Below are positions 27,334 through 36,481 of a stretch of 64,000 bases of DNA, one piece after another. Below the pieces are notes generated by a model, which was given only the letters and a program-made list of their open reading frames with translations, was not told the origin of the DNA and did not search any database. Origin of the DNA: Brachyspira murdochii (lineage in GTDB: Bacteria; Spirochaetota; JAAYUW01); contig DYJT01000005.1 in assembly GCA_020722965.1 (NCBI GenBank), positions 11,711 through 75,710 on the forward strand, written 5' to 3'. How positions within the stretch are numbered: position 1 is the stretch's first letter; each line of letters opens with the position of its first letter. The translations under genes were made by a program, and so were the position numbers.

Positions 27334-27720
27334 TTAATTTTTTGTAATCTGCTGAATTTTTTGAAGCATATAAGTTGCAAGCTTCACGGCTGCTTCAGAT
27401 CCATTATATTTCTCTATGACCTTAGTAAACCATTCTTTTGCCTTATCATACTCTTTTTGAGTAAAATAGACAAAACCTATTTCATAACAAGCCCAGGAGG
27501 TTATCTCCTTATTATCCGGATAATTTTCAAGAATTGCCAGGAAATATTTTATTGCAACATCGAAAGCCTGACTATCATATGCCAGTTGACCTTCAAGAAG
27601 AAGTCTTTCAGCAGAATAAATCTGTCCGTTCTGATCTGTAATGTTATACTTATAGGTCTGGCAGGAAAACAAAGATAAAAAAACAATAAAAACTGCTATA
27701 AAAAATAATTTTTTATTCAT
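27334..27720 (-). CDS. Small TPR lipoprotein
   Basis: Lipoprotein of 128 residues with lipobox LFSC (Cys20). The mature part contains two to three tetratricopeptide-like helical pairs: ERLLLEGQLAYDSQAFDVAIKYF, YEIGFVYFTQKEYDKAKEWF (quoted in part). This resembles the short YbgF/BamD-type repeat proteins that hold complexes in the periplasm, but no specific member is recognised. It lies 33 bp upstream of the transaldolase gene, in the same direction. Confidence 0.85.
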   Translation of the reverse strand: MNKKLFFIAVFIVFLSLFSCQTYKYNITDQNGQIYSAERLLLEGQLAYDSQAFDVAIKYFLAILENYPDNKEITSWACYEIGFVYFTQKEYDKAKEWFTKVIEKYNGSEAAVKLATYMLQKIQQITKN

Positions 27721-27784
27721 CGAAACCTCGAATAAATAATATTATAAATTGAAAAGGCAAAATTTAGTCCAGTATGCTATAATG

Positions 27785-28303
27785 TTACATATCTAAAATA
27801 GATTCTAAAAATCTAATATTTTGTTTAAATTCTCTTAACTTTTCCTCATAAAGAAGATCTCTATACCTATTTTTAACATCCATCTCCATCTTCCATTTGG
27901 GAAGATTGTCTATACACTTATTTATCTCTTCAATCTGCCGAGTTATAAAAACTTTTCTTTCTTCACTTGTTAAATTATGTAAGAAAAGAAGTTTAAGTTC
28001 AAGGCCATATCTTGTTATTGCATTGCCCTTAAAAGGCTCACTCAACCATTCTTTAACCTTTTTTTTCCCTTCTTCTGTAATGGAATAAACTTCTTTAGGA
28101 ATTTTGCTGTCTGTAATCTTTTTGCTATTCAATAATCCTCTTTTTTCCAATCTTTTCATCGCAGGATAGATCGATCCAGGAGATGCAGACCATCGAATAA
28201 TGTACGATTTGTCAAATATTTTTTTCACATCATAACCAGAAAATTCACTTATGGAGATAAGCCCTAATAGCACATATTCTAATTCCGTTGTTTTAATAGA
28301 CAC
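27785..28303 (-). CDS. PadR-family transcriptional regulator
   Basis: Dimeric winged-helix repressor. The N-terminal domain has the PadR signature YVLLGLISISEFSGYDVKK, PGSIYPAMKRLEKRGLL and VYSITEEGKKKVKEWL; a helical C-terminal domain (about 100-172) mediates pairing. The start is unclear. GTG at 28303 is the first codon in frame but GGGAG touches it directly; an ATT eight bases further in has better spacing. Two dyads upstream (28309-28323, 28327-28340) could be its own operators. The ligand and regulon are unknown. Confidence 0.93.
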   Translation of the reverse strand: MSIKTTELEYVLLGLISISEFSGYDVKKIFDKSYIIRWSASPGSIYPAMKRLEKRGLLNSKKITDSKIPKEVYSITEEGKKKVKEWLSEPFKGNAITRYGLELKLLFLHNLTSEERKVFITRQIEEINKCIDNLPKWKMEMDVKNRYRDLLYEEKLREFKQNIRFLESILDM

Positions 28304-28308
28304 CTCCC

Positions 28309-28340
28309 ATTATTGATAATAATTAATTAAACTGGTTTAA
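28309..28340. promoter_or_regulatory. Two palindromes upstream of the PadR gene
   Basis: A 15-bp dyad (ATTATT, centre GAT, AATAAT; 28309-28323) and a 14-bp dyad (TTAAAC, centre TG, GTTTAA; 28327-28340) lie side by side immediately before the regulator. PadR proteins often repress themselves by binding dyads at their promoter. These do not match the classic ATGT-N8-ACAT pattern. Role inferred from position only. Confidence 0.35.
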
Positions 28341-28495
28341 AATTAGCCCTCTTGATTATTTTGTCAATATATAATAAGGAATTTTATGTAAGACCTATTA
28401 AATATTTTATCTAGATTTAGCCAATTTTATTTGCATTCTATTAATATTATGGTAAGTATTTTGTAAAAATATATCGATAAAAAGATAATTAGACT

Positions 28496-29104
28496 ATGGC
28501 AAAAATCATTCGACTCGATGATAGAATTTTAATGCCTGGTGATCTTTCTGACAAAAACATTTCAAGATTCTATAATAATGGCATAAATAATATCTATTGC
28601 ACTAGTTCCTATAATTTTAAAATAATTCAAAAATATTTCATACTTAGAGATGATCTAGAAACAGATGAAAGGTTATATTACCTTTTCGAACATCTATCTA
28701 CAAAAAACTACAGTGATTATCCTGTATATCTTTTTTTATATGGCAATAAAATGATGGATAAAATACCTTTAGTTAAATTATTTTTGGAAAAAGAGGATGC
28801 CAACTTAGTAAGAATTCTTACAAAAAAGATAGAGAATATTACCAAATATAAACCAGCCAGTTCTATTCTTATAACATTTGATAATTATCATCTTATAAGA
28901 TTTAAGCTTAAAGGGCAAAAACTACTTTCATATAATCAGATAGAAAACATCTATGGACATAGAGGAAGAGTCACCTGGATAAACTTATCAAGAAAGATCA
29001 GGTTTATGGATTTTTCATATTTAAAAATTTTTGGGTCAATTTATGATCCATTTCAAAACTGGAAAAAATCTTTTCTTGAAAGCTATGATTTCGAAATAAT
29101 ATAG
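28496..29104 (+). CDS. Hypothetical protein of unknown family
   Basis: A 202-residue soluble protein with no signal peptide or membrane segment and no family I recognise. The start MAKIIRLDDRILMPGDL and the end (IYDPFQNWKKSFLES) look like a compact globular domain with mixed alpha and beta pattern, Tyr- and Lys-rich. It lies 42 bp upstream of murD on the same strand, so a shared transcript is likely and a cell-envelope role is conceivable. No ribosome site of note precedes the ATG; the start is chosen as the first in the open frame. Confidence 0.7.
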   Translation: MAKIIRLDDRILMPGDLSDKNISRFYNNGINNIYCTSSYNFKIIQKYFILRDDLETDERLYYLFEHLSTKNYSDYPVYLFLYGNKMMDKIPLVKLFLEKEDANLVRILTKKIENITKYKPASSILITFDNYHLIRFKLKGQKLLSYNQIENIYGHRGRVTWINLSRKIRFMDFSYLKIFGSIYDPFQNWKKSFLESYDFEII

Positions 29105-29146
29105 ATACTATAATTGATGATTATTTATTAATAAACATAGGGATTT

Positions 29147-30724
29147 ATGATAAAACATCTGACAAAAGATATAAATCTTTCCGATAAGACGGTACTTCTT
29201 ATGGGTCTTGGATTAAATGGTGGAGGACTTGGTACAGCCAAATTCCTTTCCCCAAGAGTAAAAAAGTTGATAATAACAGACTTAAAAGATGAAAAGCAGC
29301 TATTGCAATCTATCTCTGAACTTACTGAATTTAAAAATATCGAATATAGATTATCAGAACATAGAATAGAAGATTTTATAAATTCAGATATTGTTTTTAA
29401 GGGTGCGGGTATAAAATATTCAAATAAATATATTCTGTCTGCTATTGAAAATAATGTCTATATCGAAACAGATATAGGCTATTTTTTTGAAATAACAGAA
29501 TTCCCAAAAATTGGTATTACTGGCTCGAAGGGAAAGTCCACCACTACAAGTTTGATACATCACATATTATCAAAAGAAATAGATGATATTATCATAGGTG
29601 GAAATATCACCATAAATCCACTACTGGAACTTCAAAGCAAATTAAATAGCAAACTGGCTGTTTTAGAACTTTCAAGCTGGCAACTTGCAGATTTATCTAT
29701 ACATGAAAAATCACCTAATATATCGGTCATCACAACTTTATTCCCGGATCACTTAAATTATTACAATTGCATTGATGATTATTACCAGGATAAAAAATAT
29801 ATATTTAAATTTCAAAATAAAGATGATTATTTTGTTTTTAATTTTAACAATGAATATTTAAAAAGATATTATTTTAACAAAGAAATCAATGCCAAAGCGA
29901 TCTTTGTAATGAATTTTGAAGAGAGTCAATTGGTTGAATTTGGGTTTCAAGATTTTGATTATTTAAATTTTTGGTTTCCATTTTGTATATTAAAGATAAA
30001 AAATAGAGTAATTTTGATTAAAGATAAAAATTTTTCTGATATTTCGGATATATCTTTTCTACAAAATATCGATAAGAAAAATCTTATAAATTTGTTTAAT
30101 TTATATAATATAAGCTTTAATGAAGAATTTTTAAATAATTATCACTATTTTGAAATGCCATCATTGGACAAATTAAAAATAAATGGTGAACATAATAAAA
30201 CAAATGCTTTACTTGCAATATCGGTGGCATTATTAGAGAAAATAAGTATAAAAAATATCTATGAAGCAATAGATTCTTTTTCGGCTATTCAATTCAGACT
30301 TGAAACTATAAGGATCTTAAATGAGATTACTTTTATTAATGATACCACCGCAACTGTCCCGGATGCAGTTTCTGCCTCTATTGAAGCAGTAAAAGAAAAT
30401 GGTAGAATTCATCTAATTGCCGGTGGAGTTGATAAAAACCTGCCTATAGATAAAATGGCTAATTCTATAAAAAATCATGTATATAGGCTCTATCTTTTAA
30501 CAGGTAGCGGTTCGAATCTTTTAAAACAAAGACTTGAAAACCTTGGCTATGATTCAATCGAATATAATTTCAACGACCTGGTAGAATTGGTTAAATATGT
30601 TTACGATAAAGCCGAAAGTGGTGATATAATTCTCTTATCACCTGGATTTGCATCTTTCAACCTTTTTGTCAATGAATTCGAAAGGGGTAAGATTTTTAAC
30701 AATGCAGTAATACAGCTAAAATAA
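29147..30724 (+). CDS. murD: UDP-N-acetylmuramoyl-L-alanine--D-glutamate ligase
   Basis: Cytoplasmic Mur ligase adding D-glutamate to the peptidoglycan precursor with ATP. The N-terminal nucleotide domain begins LLMGLGLNGGGLGTAKFL. The P-loop GITGSKGKSTTT is near residue 125. NGEHNKTNALLAISVAL marks the domain 2-3 junction, and FINDTTATVPDAVSASI opens the C-terminal domain that binds D-Glu. At 525 residues it is about 70 longer than usual, mostly between about 205 and 340 of the central domain (a Phe/Asn/Asp-rich insert). It is not in an mra/dcw cluster here. Confidence 0.94.
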   Translation: MIKHLTKDINLSDKTVLLMGLGLNGGGLGTAKFLSPRVKKLIITDLKDEKQLLQSISELTEFKNIEYRLSEHRIEDFINSDIVFKGAGIKYSNKYILSAIENNVYIETDIGYFFEITEFPKIGITGSKGKSTTTSLIHHILSKEIDDIIIGGNITINPLLELQSKLNSKLAVLELSSWQLADLSIHEKSPNISVITTLFPDHLNYYNCIDDYYQDKKYIFKFQNKDDYFVFNFNNEYLKRYYFNKEINAKAIFVMNFEESQLVEFGFQDFDYLNFWFPFCILKIKNRVILIKDKNFSDISDISFLQNIDKKNLINLFNLYNISFNEEFLNNYHYFEMPSLDKLKINGEHNKTNALLAISVALLEKISIKNIYEAIDSFSAIQFRLETIRILNEITFINDTTATVPDAVSASIEAVKENGRIHLIAGGVDKNLPIDKMANSIKNHVYRLYLLTGSGSNLLKQRLENLGYDSIEYNFNDLVELVKYVYDKAESGDIILLSPGFASFNLFVNEFERGKIFNNAVIQLK

Positions 30725-30736
30725 AATCCACTTTTT

Positions 30737-32251
30737 TTAATCAAAAACCTTTTTAAGGTAAAATGCCTTTCTAATCAGTCTTGCCTCGATATTTCCCAAA
30801 TTTCTATCTGCGAAAACATAGAGTTTCCCTTGCATTAAAGGGATAAAATAGCAACTTTTTATGATTTTTTCCTCTATCTCTTTATAAATTTTTCGAGGAT
30901 TATTCAATATAAAGAAATATCTTTCTTGAATTTCCTGATAAAGTTCACTTTCAAATGGCAATATTAGATCAATGTTGTTATCTATATTTATATTGAAAAT
31001 ATGCTGATAACTAAAAGGATTATATAGATCAAAATCTATTAAAAAAGGGAAATTGGTTGAAAGAGCAGTGATAAAAAAATCCCAATTTTTTGTGGCATAT
31101 ATCCTTGCAATCATACTATTTAAGTTTTCATCATAACTATTAATATTAAGACCATTTTTTGAAAGAACCTCTGAAATGCTTTTATTTAAATCATTTGAAA
31201 ACAAATCATCAGAAATTGAAAAAAGAGAAAAAAATTCAAGATTACTTAAATTAACATTAGGTATATTATACTTTCGAATTCTTCTTAAACTATGTGATGC
31301 CGTTATATAATTTTCTGAGTTGAATAATCCACTTAAAATATTATATATTTTCTTTCTAAAATTGATATCATTAATAAGTACCCTATTATTTGAATTTGAA
31401 CTTTGAAAATTAAATAAAAGGACATAAAACGAATCAGGATTATCTACTTCCTGTGTTTTTATTGAATAAAATTTTTTTAAAAATTCAAAATCTCTTTGAT
31501 CCCCAAAACAGATGTCAATCTCTTTATTTATAAGCTTTTGTAATATTAAATTATTGTCTTTTATAATCTGAAAGGTTAATGTCTTTTCTTTGTTAAAGAT
31601 CTTTTCAAGTTCAATTGTCGTTCGGTCAAGATTTTTAATTTTCCATCTCCCAGTTGAAATAATTGGTATTGAATCTGCATCAAGATTTCCATACTGATAA
31701 AAATTAGATGAATCCTTTTCAAATTTCGAAAAGACTTCTGGACTTAAAATAGGAAAAGTAAAAAGATGCCCCACACAATTCATAATATCGATATTAGATA
31801 TATTTTCAGAAAATTTTAAAATAAGATTTTCATCATCATTATCTATTTGAAAATTCCCTATATCAGGAATGTATAGATTATTATCATCTTTGATTTTATT
31901 TTTAAAATAATTAAAATAATCTTTTAGGTAAACAACATCTAATCTATTTCCACTTGAATCATATATATTTTTTTGGATTTTTATTATTATCTTATTATCT
32001 ACGACTTTGAAACCACTTGCTAAAAAGGGTGAAAATCTACTTAAATCTTCATAAACAGAGAATAGAGATCCATGAATGAGATTTGAAATAATCTGCTCAT
32101 CTGTCGTCGTAATTAAAAAAGGGTTCAATGTCTTTATTGAATTTATCCCTATTAAATAATTGTCCTTTGGATTCTTTTTTAAGATACTACAACTAAAGAA
32201 AAATATGATTAAAATTATTATAATATAAACCAATATCTTTTTTAACTCCAT
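30737..32251 (-). CDS. Family 5 (oligopeptide-type) solute-binding lipoprotein
   Basis: Extracellular binding lipoprotein of the DppA/OppA family. After the start MELKKILVY a hydrophobic segment ends in lipobox FFFSC. The mature part shows the family's opening INSIKTLNPFLITTTDEQIISNLIHGSLFS (in part), then FSPFLASGFKV and the late PFSYQHIFNI. I chose the ATG at 32251, preceded by CAGGGG at good spacing, over a longer frame beginning at 32284. It overlaps the radical SAM gene by 10 bp. No permease or ATPase genes follow, so it is an orphan receptor, perhaps sensory given the chemoreceptor upstream in the operon. Confidence 0.85.
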   Translation of the reverse strand: MELKKILVYIIIILIIFFFSCSILKKNPKDNYLIGINSIKTLNPFLITTTDEQIISNLIHGSLFSVYEDLSRFSPFLASGFKVVDNKIIIKIQKNIYDSSGNRLDVVYLKDYFNYFKNKIKDDNNLYIPDIGNFQIDNDDENLILKFSENISNIDIMNCVGHLFTFPILSPEVFSKFEKDSSNFYQYGNLDADSIPIISTGRWKIKNLDRTTIELEKIFNKEKTLTFQIIKDNNLILQKLINKEIDICFGDQRDFEFLKKFYSIKTQEVDNPDSFYVLLFNFQSSNSNNRVLINDINFRKKIYNILSGLFNSENYITASHSLRRIRKYNIPNVNLSNLEFFSLFSISDDLFSNDLNKSISEVLSKNGLNINSYDENLNSMIARIYATKNWDFFITALSTNFPFLIDFDLYNPFSYQHIFNINIDNNIDLILPFESELYQEIQERYFFILNNPRKIYKEIEEKIIKSCYFIPLMQGKLYVFADRNLGNIEARLIRKAFYLKKVFD

Positions 32252-33240
32252 AGTTTCCCCTGCCAGATATCTTTCTCCTTGCAAAGATATTCAAATTCTT
32301 TTATAAGTTGGGTTTTGTTTTTTTCCCATTTCGGGGCAATATACCCCTCTTCTGGGTCAGAAAACAACCTGAATATGACTATATCATCTTTCAGATATTG
32401 TATTGCTTCACTTAACTGAAAGATATATTGATCTGAAGTAAGAACCTTTTGAAATCCCCTTTCGTAGTAATTTAAAATTTTTGTATTTGGAAGAATATAA
32501 AGGTTATGAAACTTCACACCATCAAGATTGTTTTGTGATATAAACTTAACGGTTTCTATAAGATCTTCAATATCCTCATCACCAAGTCCTATTATCAGAT
32601 GCGCAATAACCTTAATTCCATTTTTTTTTAATATCTTAACTGCTTTTTCAAAATCATTAACGCTATGTTTTCTGTTTACATATTCCAAAGTTCTATCATG
32701 AGCGGATTGCAATCCAAGTTCAACCCAAACATCATAATTTTTTAAATATTCTGATATTATTATTGCCTTTTGCTCATCTATACAATCTGGTCTTGTGCCT
32801 ATAAAAATGCCATCAAAATTTGCAAGACTTAAGCTATAATCATAGATAGATTTCATCCTCTGTGGTTTGTCATAGGTATTTGAAAAAGCCTGATAATACA
32901 AGTACAAAAGTATTTTTCGATTTTTTGGATCATAAAGCTCTTTGTTTTTATTGAAAAAGTTTTCTATCTGCTTTTTAATCAATTCATATCGCTGTGAAAG
33001 AGCAAACCTTTCATTAAATCTATTAGAGTAATCAATATTTTCATCTTTTAATATTGAATCAACAGTTTTAGCAGAAATATTCGCTAAAGAGCCAGCTGTA
33101 GAGCAATATATGCATCTTCCAGGGCATGAAAAACCAGCGTCAATCGGTAGACGCCTGAATTTTTTGCCAAACTTGTTCTTAAAATAATCTGATGCCAAAT
33201 AAAATCTTTTAAAATTATCTTGGTATAATATCTTTGACAT
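32242..33240 (-). CDS. Radical SAM protein, YhcC/TIGR01212 family
   Basis: Radical S-adenosylmethionine enzyme with [4Fe-4S] ligands Cys39, Cys43 and Cys46 in [10 protein letters not shown]. The neighbouring text [13 protein letters not shown] and later FNGTRPD-like [28 protein letters not shown] and [14 protein letters not shown] are characteristic of E. coli YhcC relatives. The family's reaction is not established to my knowledge; some members lie near tRNA-modifying functions. Its start overlaps the upstream chemoreceptor gene by 26 bp, so both are on one transcript. Confidence 0.9.
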   Translation of the reverse strand: MSKILYQDNFKRFYLASDYFKNKFGKKFRRLPIDAGFSCPGRCIYCSTAGSLANISAKTVDSILKDENIDYSNRFNERFALSQRYELIKKQIENFFNKNKELYDPKNRKILLYLYYQAFSNTYDKPQRMKSIYDYSLSLANFDGIFIGTRPDCIDEQKAIIISEYLKNYDVWVELGLQSAHDRTLEYVNRKHSVNDFEKAVKILKKNGIKVIAHLIIGLGDEDIEDLIETVKFISQNNLDGVKFHNLYILPNTKILNYYERGFQKVLTSDQYIFQLSEAIQYLKDDIVIFRLFSDPEEGYIAPKWEKNKTQLIKEFEYLCKEKDIWQGKLWS

Positions 33241-34405
33241 CTACTTCATTATTTTCTTTTTCAGTCATATCAACAGAATTATGCTGAACACCAAAGATAT
33301 GATTTGAAATATCGTCATTATGTTCTTTTTTAAAGCTTGAAGCAATTTCTTTTAATATATCACTCTGTTTGGAAAGATTTTGTATCGAGGAAAGCATTTC
33401 AATGAGTAATTCGGAGTTTTGTATTACCAGTTTATTTACATCCTCAATTTCATTATATATCTGGCTTGTAACTTGAGTTTGTGTGGTTATCTTGGTATCT
33501 ATCTCTTCTATTTTACTGGAAGTCTCATTTATACCCTCGATTATATCGCTTAGTGCTTCATTAGCCTCATTAGAATAATTAACACCTTTTGATACACTTT
33601 TAATAAGTCTATCGACGGTATCCGTGATTTTTTTGATAGCAGCTGAGGAATTTTCTGCTAAATTTCTAATTTCTGAAGCGACTATGGAAAATCCAGCTCC
33701 TTCTGCTCCTGCTCTGGAAGCTTCAATAGATGCATTTAATGCGAGAAGATTTGTTTCATCTGCAACTTCTGCAATAAATCTTGCGACTTCATTAATAGAA
33801 CTGGAAGCTTCCGATATCTCGTTCATAGATTGAATAAGATTTTTTATGGATTCAGTTGATCTCATTATTCTTTCTCTGTTTTCTGTCGATAGTGTTTTCG
33901 CAGCAGTTGCATATTCTTTGATTGAATCTGCAATACCCTTCAATTCTGTCATTGATTTAGTAATATCATTTATGGTATCTCTTTCGTTTTCGATTCTCTG
34001 GCTGATATTTTCTGAAAACATACTTAATGTATTTGCATTTCCATTTATATCAAGAACAGAAAATTCTATTTTTTTTAATGTATCTGAAAGAAAGTTAATA
34101 AAATTATCTAAATTATGTTTAATTTTAATGGCAAGCGCTCCCTCAAAAGATATCTTTTGAGAAGTCAACTCGCCTTTACCGACTTTTTCAATTGTTTCAT
34201 TTATCTCTTTCAAAAAGTTCTTATCCACAAAATACAAGATAAAATATAGGGTAGTCACGAAAACCAGAGACACAGCGGTAATCATAATAATATTAAAAAG
34301 GCCAATTTCCATACCACTTAAAGTAAGCAATAATACTATTGCCAGACTAAAAATTAAAGAAGCTAAAAAGAATATCAAGATTTTAAAAATATGAATATCT
34401 CGCAT
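33215..34405 (-). CDS. Chemoreceptor-like protein without periplasmic sensor
   Basis: Methyl-accepting-type signalling protein of about 396 residues. Two adjacent membrane helices (about 6-30 and 38-62) leave almost no periplasmic loop, and no clear HAMP is visible. A coiled-coil signalling domain follows with tip [20 protein letters not shown] and [10 protein letters not shown]. Input is therefore probably cytoplasmic or from the membrane. I chose the ATG at 34405, 8 bases after GGAG. An ATG at 34411 is only 2 bases from that site, and a longer frame to 34435 lacks one. It heads an operon with the radical SAM and binding-protein genes. Confidence 0.92.
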   Translation of the reverse strand: MRDIHIFKILIFFLASLIFSLAIVLLLTLSGMEIGLFNIIMITAVSLVFVTTLYFILYFVDKNFLKEINETIEKVGKGELTSQKISFEGALAIKIKHNLDNFINFLSDTLKKIEFSVLDINGNANTLSMFSENISQRIENERDTINDITKSMTELKGIADSIKEYATAAKTLSTENRERIMRSTESIKNLIQSMNEISEASSSINEVARFIAEVADETNLLALNASIEASRAGAEGAGFSIVASEIRNLAENSSAAIKKITDTVDRLIKSVSKGVNYSNEANEALSDIIEGINETSSKIEEIDTKITTQTQVTSQIYNEIEDVNKLVIQNSELLIEMLSSIQNLSKQSDILKEIASSFKKEHNDDISNHIFGVQHNSVDMTEKENNEVDVKDIIPR

Positions 34406-34572
34406 TATCATTACTCCATATTCTTTAATCGACATTTATGCCAGATTAATTGAGTATATATAATATTTATTTAATTTTTACAATACAATTGCATAATTAA
34501 AATATTCTGTTACTATTATCGCACAAAAGAATAATATTTCAATATCAAATCAAAAGAAATAGGAGTTTATAG

Positions 34573-35991
34573 ATGACAGTTGTTGAACTTAGAAAGAAAC
34601 TTGAAGAAGAAAATGTTCTTTCGCTTGATCTGAAATTTATTGATTTAAATGGTGAAATCAGAAAAGTAACTATTTCTAAAGATGAAGTCAATGAAGATTT
34701 GATGAAAGAAGGGATTGGTTTTGATGGTTCATCTGTTACAGGTTTTAGAAAGATATCATCAGGAGATTTAGTATTAATTCCAGATCTTGAAACTATTCAT
34801 AAAGATCCTTTCACCGAAAGCACGGTCTATTCGGTTATGTGTAATATTAAAGAAGCCGATTCAAGAGAGCAGTTTGAAGATGATCCAAGATTTATCGCAA
34901 AAAAAGTGATTGAATTTTTAAAAGAATCAAATATCGCAGATGAAGCTTATTTTGCACCAGAATATGAGTTTTATCTTTTTTCAAAGGTTTCATACGATAC
35001 AAAATCTCATTACTCATTTTATCATATTGATTCTGAAGAAGGTTACTGGAATAATGACTTTTCTCAGGAAAATCTATATCTAAGTATCCCTCAAAACAAA
35101 GGTTATCACAGGGCATTACCATCGGATAGATATTTTGAAGTTAGACAAGAGATAATAGATGTGATGGATAAAATGGGTATTAAATATAAATATCATCATC
35201 ATGAAGTAGGCGTGCCTTCGCAACATGAAATTGAAGTTCCTTTAACCCCACTTTTTAAATCAATCGAAAATACCGTATGGATCAAATATATTGTTAAAAA
35301 TATCGCAAGAAGGCATGGACTTTTTGCAACATTCATGCCTAAACCTCTTGCAAATGATGCGGGTTCGGGACTCCATTGCCATATGCAATTAAAGCAAAAT
35401 GATAAAAATATATTTTATGGTAAGGAATATGCTGTTCTTTCGTTAGAAGCATTATATTTTATTGGTGGAATACTTCATCATGGGTCTTCACTTGCTGCGT
35501 TCACAAACCCAAGCGTAAATTCATATAAAAGACTTGTCCCTGGATTTGAAGCGCCCACAAATCTCTTTTTTTCACTTGGTAATAGAAGCGCTGCCATAAG
35601 AATACCAAAATACGCTACAAGTCCGGAGGATGCAAGATTTGAGTTTAGAACACCAGATGCAACCTGTAATCCTTATTTTGCTTTCCCTGCAATTGTTATG
35701 GCTGGGATAGATGGGATTAAGAATAAATTAGATCCAAGAGATCTTGGCTATGGCCCTTTTGATCTTAATATTCATGAACTTAAAGAAGAAGAAATTGAAA
35801 AAATAAAATCTGTTCCTGTTAATCTACAGGGAAGCTTACAGGCTCTTGAGGAGGATCACCAATATTTACTCCAGAATAATGTATTTACTTCTAACTTCAT
35901 CGATTCATGGATAAGAACAAAGAAAAAAGAATTAGAGAATTTTAAAACCTCAATAGATCCAGTTGAATATAAATTATATTTCGATTGTTAA
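34573..35991 (+). CDS. glnA: Glutamine synthetase type I
   Basis: Dodecameric enzyme making glutamine from glutamate, ammonia and ATP. Marks: beta-grasp end GFDGSSVTGF, metal/ammonia segment APEYEFYLF, HHEVGVPSQHEIE, ATFMPKPLANDAGSGLHCH and the Glu-binding NRSAAIRIP. No NLYDLP-type tyrosine is seen, so control by adenylylation is unlikely. Length 472 is longer than the usual 440 of the alpha class; a roughly 15-residue insert lies after YLFSKVSYD. It begins the + strand group running to acpS, with AGGAG before ATG. A weak promoter candidate (TTGCAT, then TATTAT) lies at 34489-34519. Confidence 0.96.
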   Translation: MTVVELRKKLEEENVLSLDLKFIDLNGEIRKVTISKDEVNEDLMKEGIGFDGSSVTGFRKISSGDLVLIPDLETIHKDPFTESTVYSVMCNIKEADSREQFEDDPRFIAKKVIEFLKESNIADEAYFAPEYEFYLFSKVSYDTKSHYSFYHIDSEEGYWNNDFSQENLYLSIPQNKGYHRALPSDRYFEVRQEIIDVMDKMGIKYKYHHHEVGVPSQHEIEVPLTPLFKSIENTVWIKYIVKNIARRHGLFATFMPKPLANDAGSGLHCHMQLKQNDKNIFYGKEYAVLSLEALYFIGGILHHGSSLAAFTNPSVNSYKRLVPGFEAPTNLFFSLGNRSAAIRIPKYATSPEDARFEFRTPDATCNPYFAFPAIVMAGIDGIKNKLDPRDLGYGPFDLNIHELKEEEIEKIKSVPVNLQGSLQALEEDHQYLLQNNVFTSNFIDSWIRTKKKELENFKTSIDPVEYKLYFDC

Positions 35992-36005
35992 ATTTATAAA
36001 AAAAT

Positions 36006-36464
36006 ATGAAAACCAGAGGAATTCAATTTTTAATAGAAAAAAAGATAAATTTTGAAATCAGGCAATATCAATTCGATGAAAAAGGGGCAGTTTATGCTGC
36101 CTCTTCTTTGAATTGGCCTTTAAGTGCGATGATAAAAAGCATTGTAATAAAGGGAGAAAAAAACTATTATCTTGCACTGATGGGAGGTGATAGAGAAATT
36201 TCACTGAAAAAAGCAGCCGAGATCTTAAAAGAAAAAAAAGTTAACCTTGCTACCATTGAAGAAGCAGAAAGAATTTCTGGTTATAAAGTTGGTGGAATCT
36301 CACCTTTTGGTTTTAAAAAGCAATTAAAAATAGTAATGGATAAAAACTTGATGCAATTTGAAAAGGTAGCTATTAATGCTGGCGCAAGAGGAGTTATCTG
36401 TATCTTAAATCTTTCTGAACTTATCTCTTTAGTATCACCAATAATTGAAGATTTAAGCAAATGA
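36006..36464 (+). CDS. ybaK: YbaK/EbsC-family aminoacyl-tRNA deacylase
   Basis: Free-standing editing enzyme of 152 residues that hydrolyses mischarged tRNA, classically Cys-tRNA(Pro). Family marks are KSIVIKGEKNYYLALMGGD (residues about 40-60, in part), the catalytic-region Lys, YKVGGISPFGFKKQ and INAGARGVICILN. It follows glnA by 14 bp and precedes the MFS gene by 17 bp, suggesting a common transcript. Whether it is a YbaK or a ProX-type editor cannot be told from sequence alone. Confidence 0.92.
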   Translation: MKTRGIQFLIEKKINFEIRQYQFDEKGAVYAASSLNWPLSAMIKSIVIKGEKNYYLALMGGDREISLKKAAEILKEKKVNLATIEEAERISGYKVGGISPFGFKKQLKIVMDKNLMQFEKVAINAGARGVICILNLSELISLVSPIIEDLSK

Positions 36465-36481
36465 AATACTGTTAATATAAG

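Noticed and set aside
30500..30540. tRNA-like GGTTCGAATC string
   Set aside because: It is inside murD coding sequence and no cloverleaf can be drawn around it.
34489..34519. Firm promoter for glnA
   Set aside because: The -35 and -10 boxes are weak and spaced at 19 bp; mentioned only as a candidate in the glnA entry.
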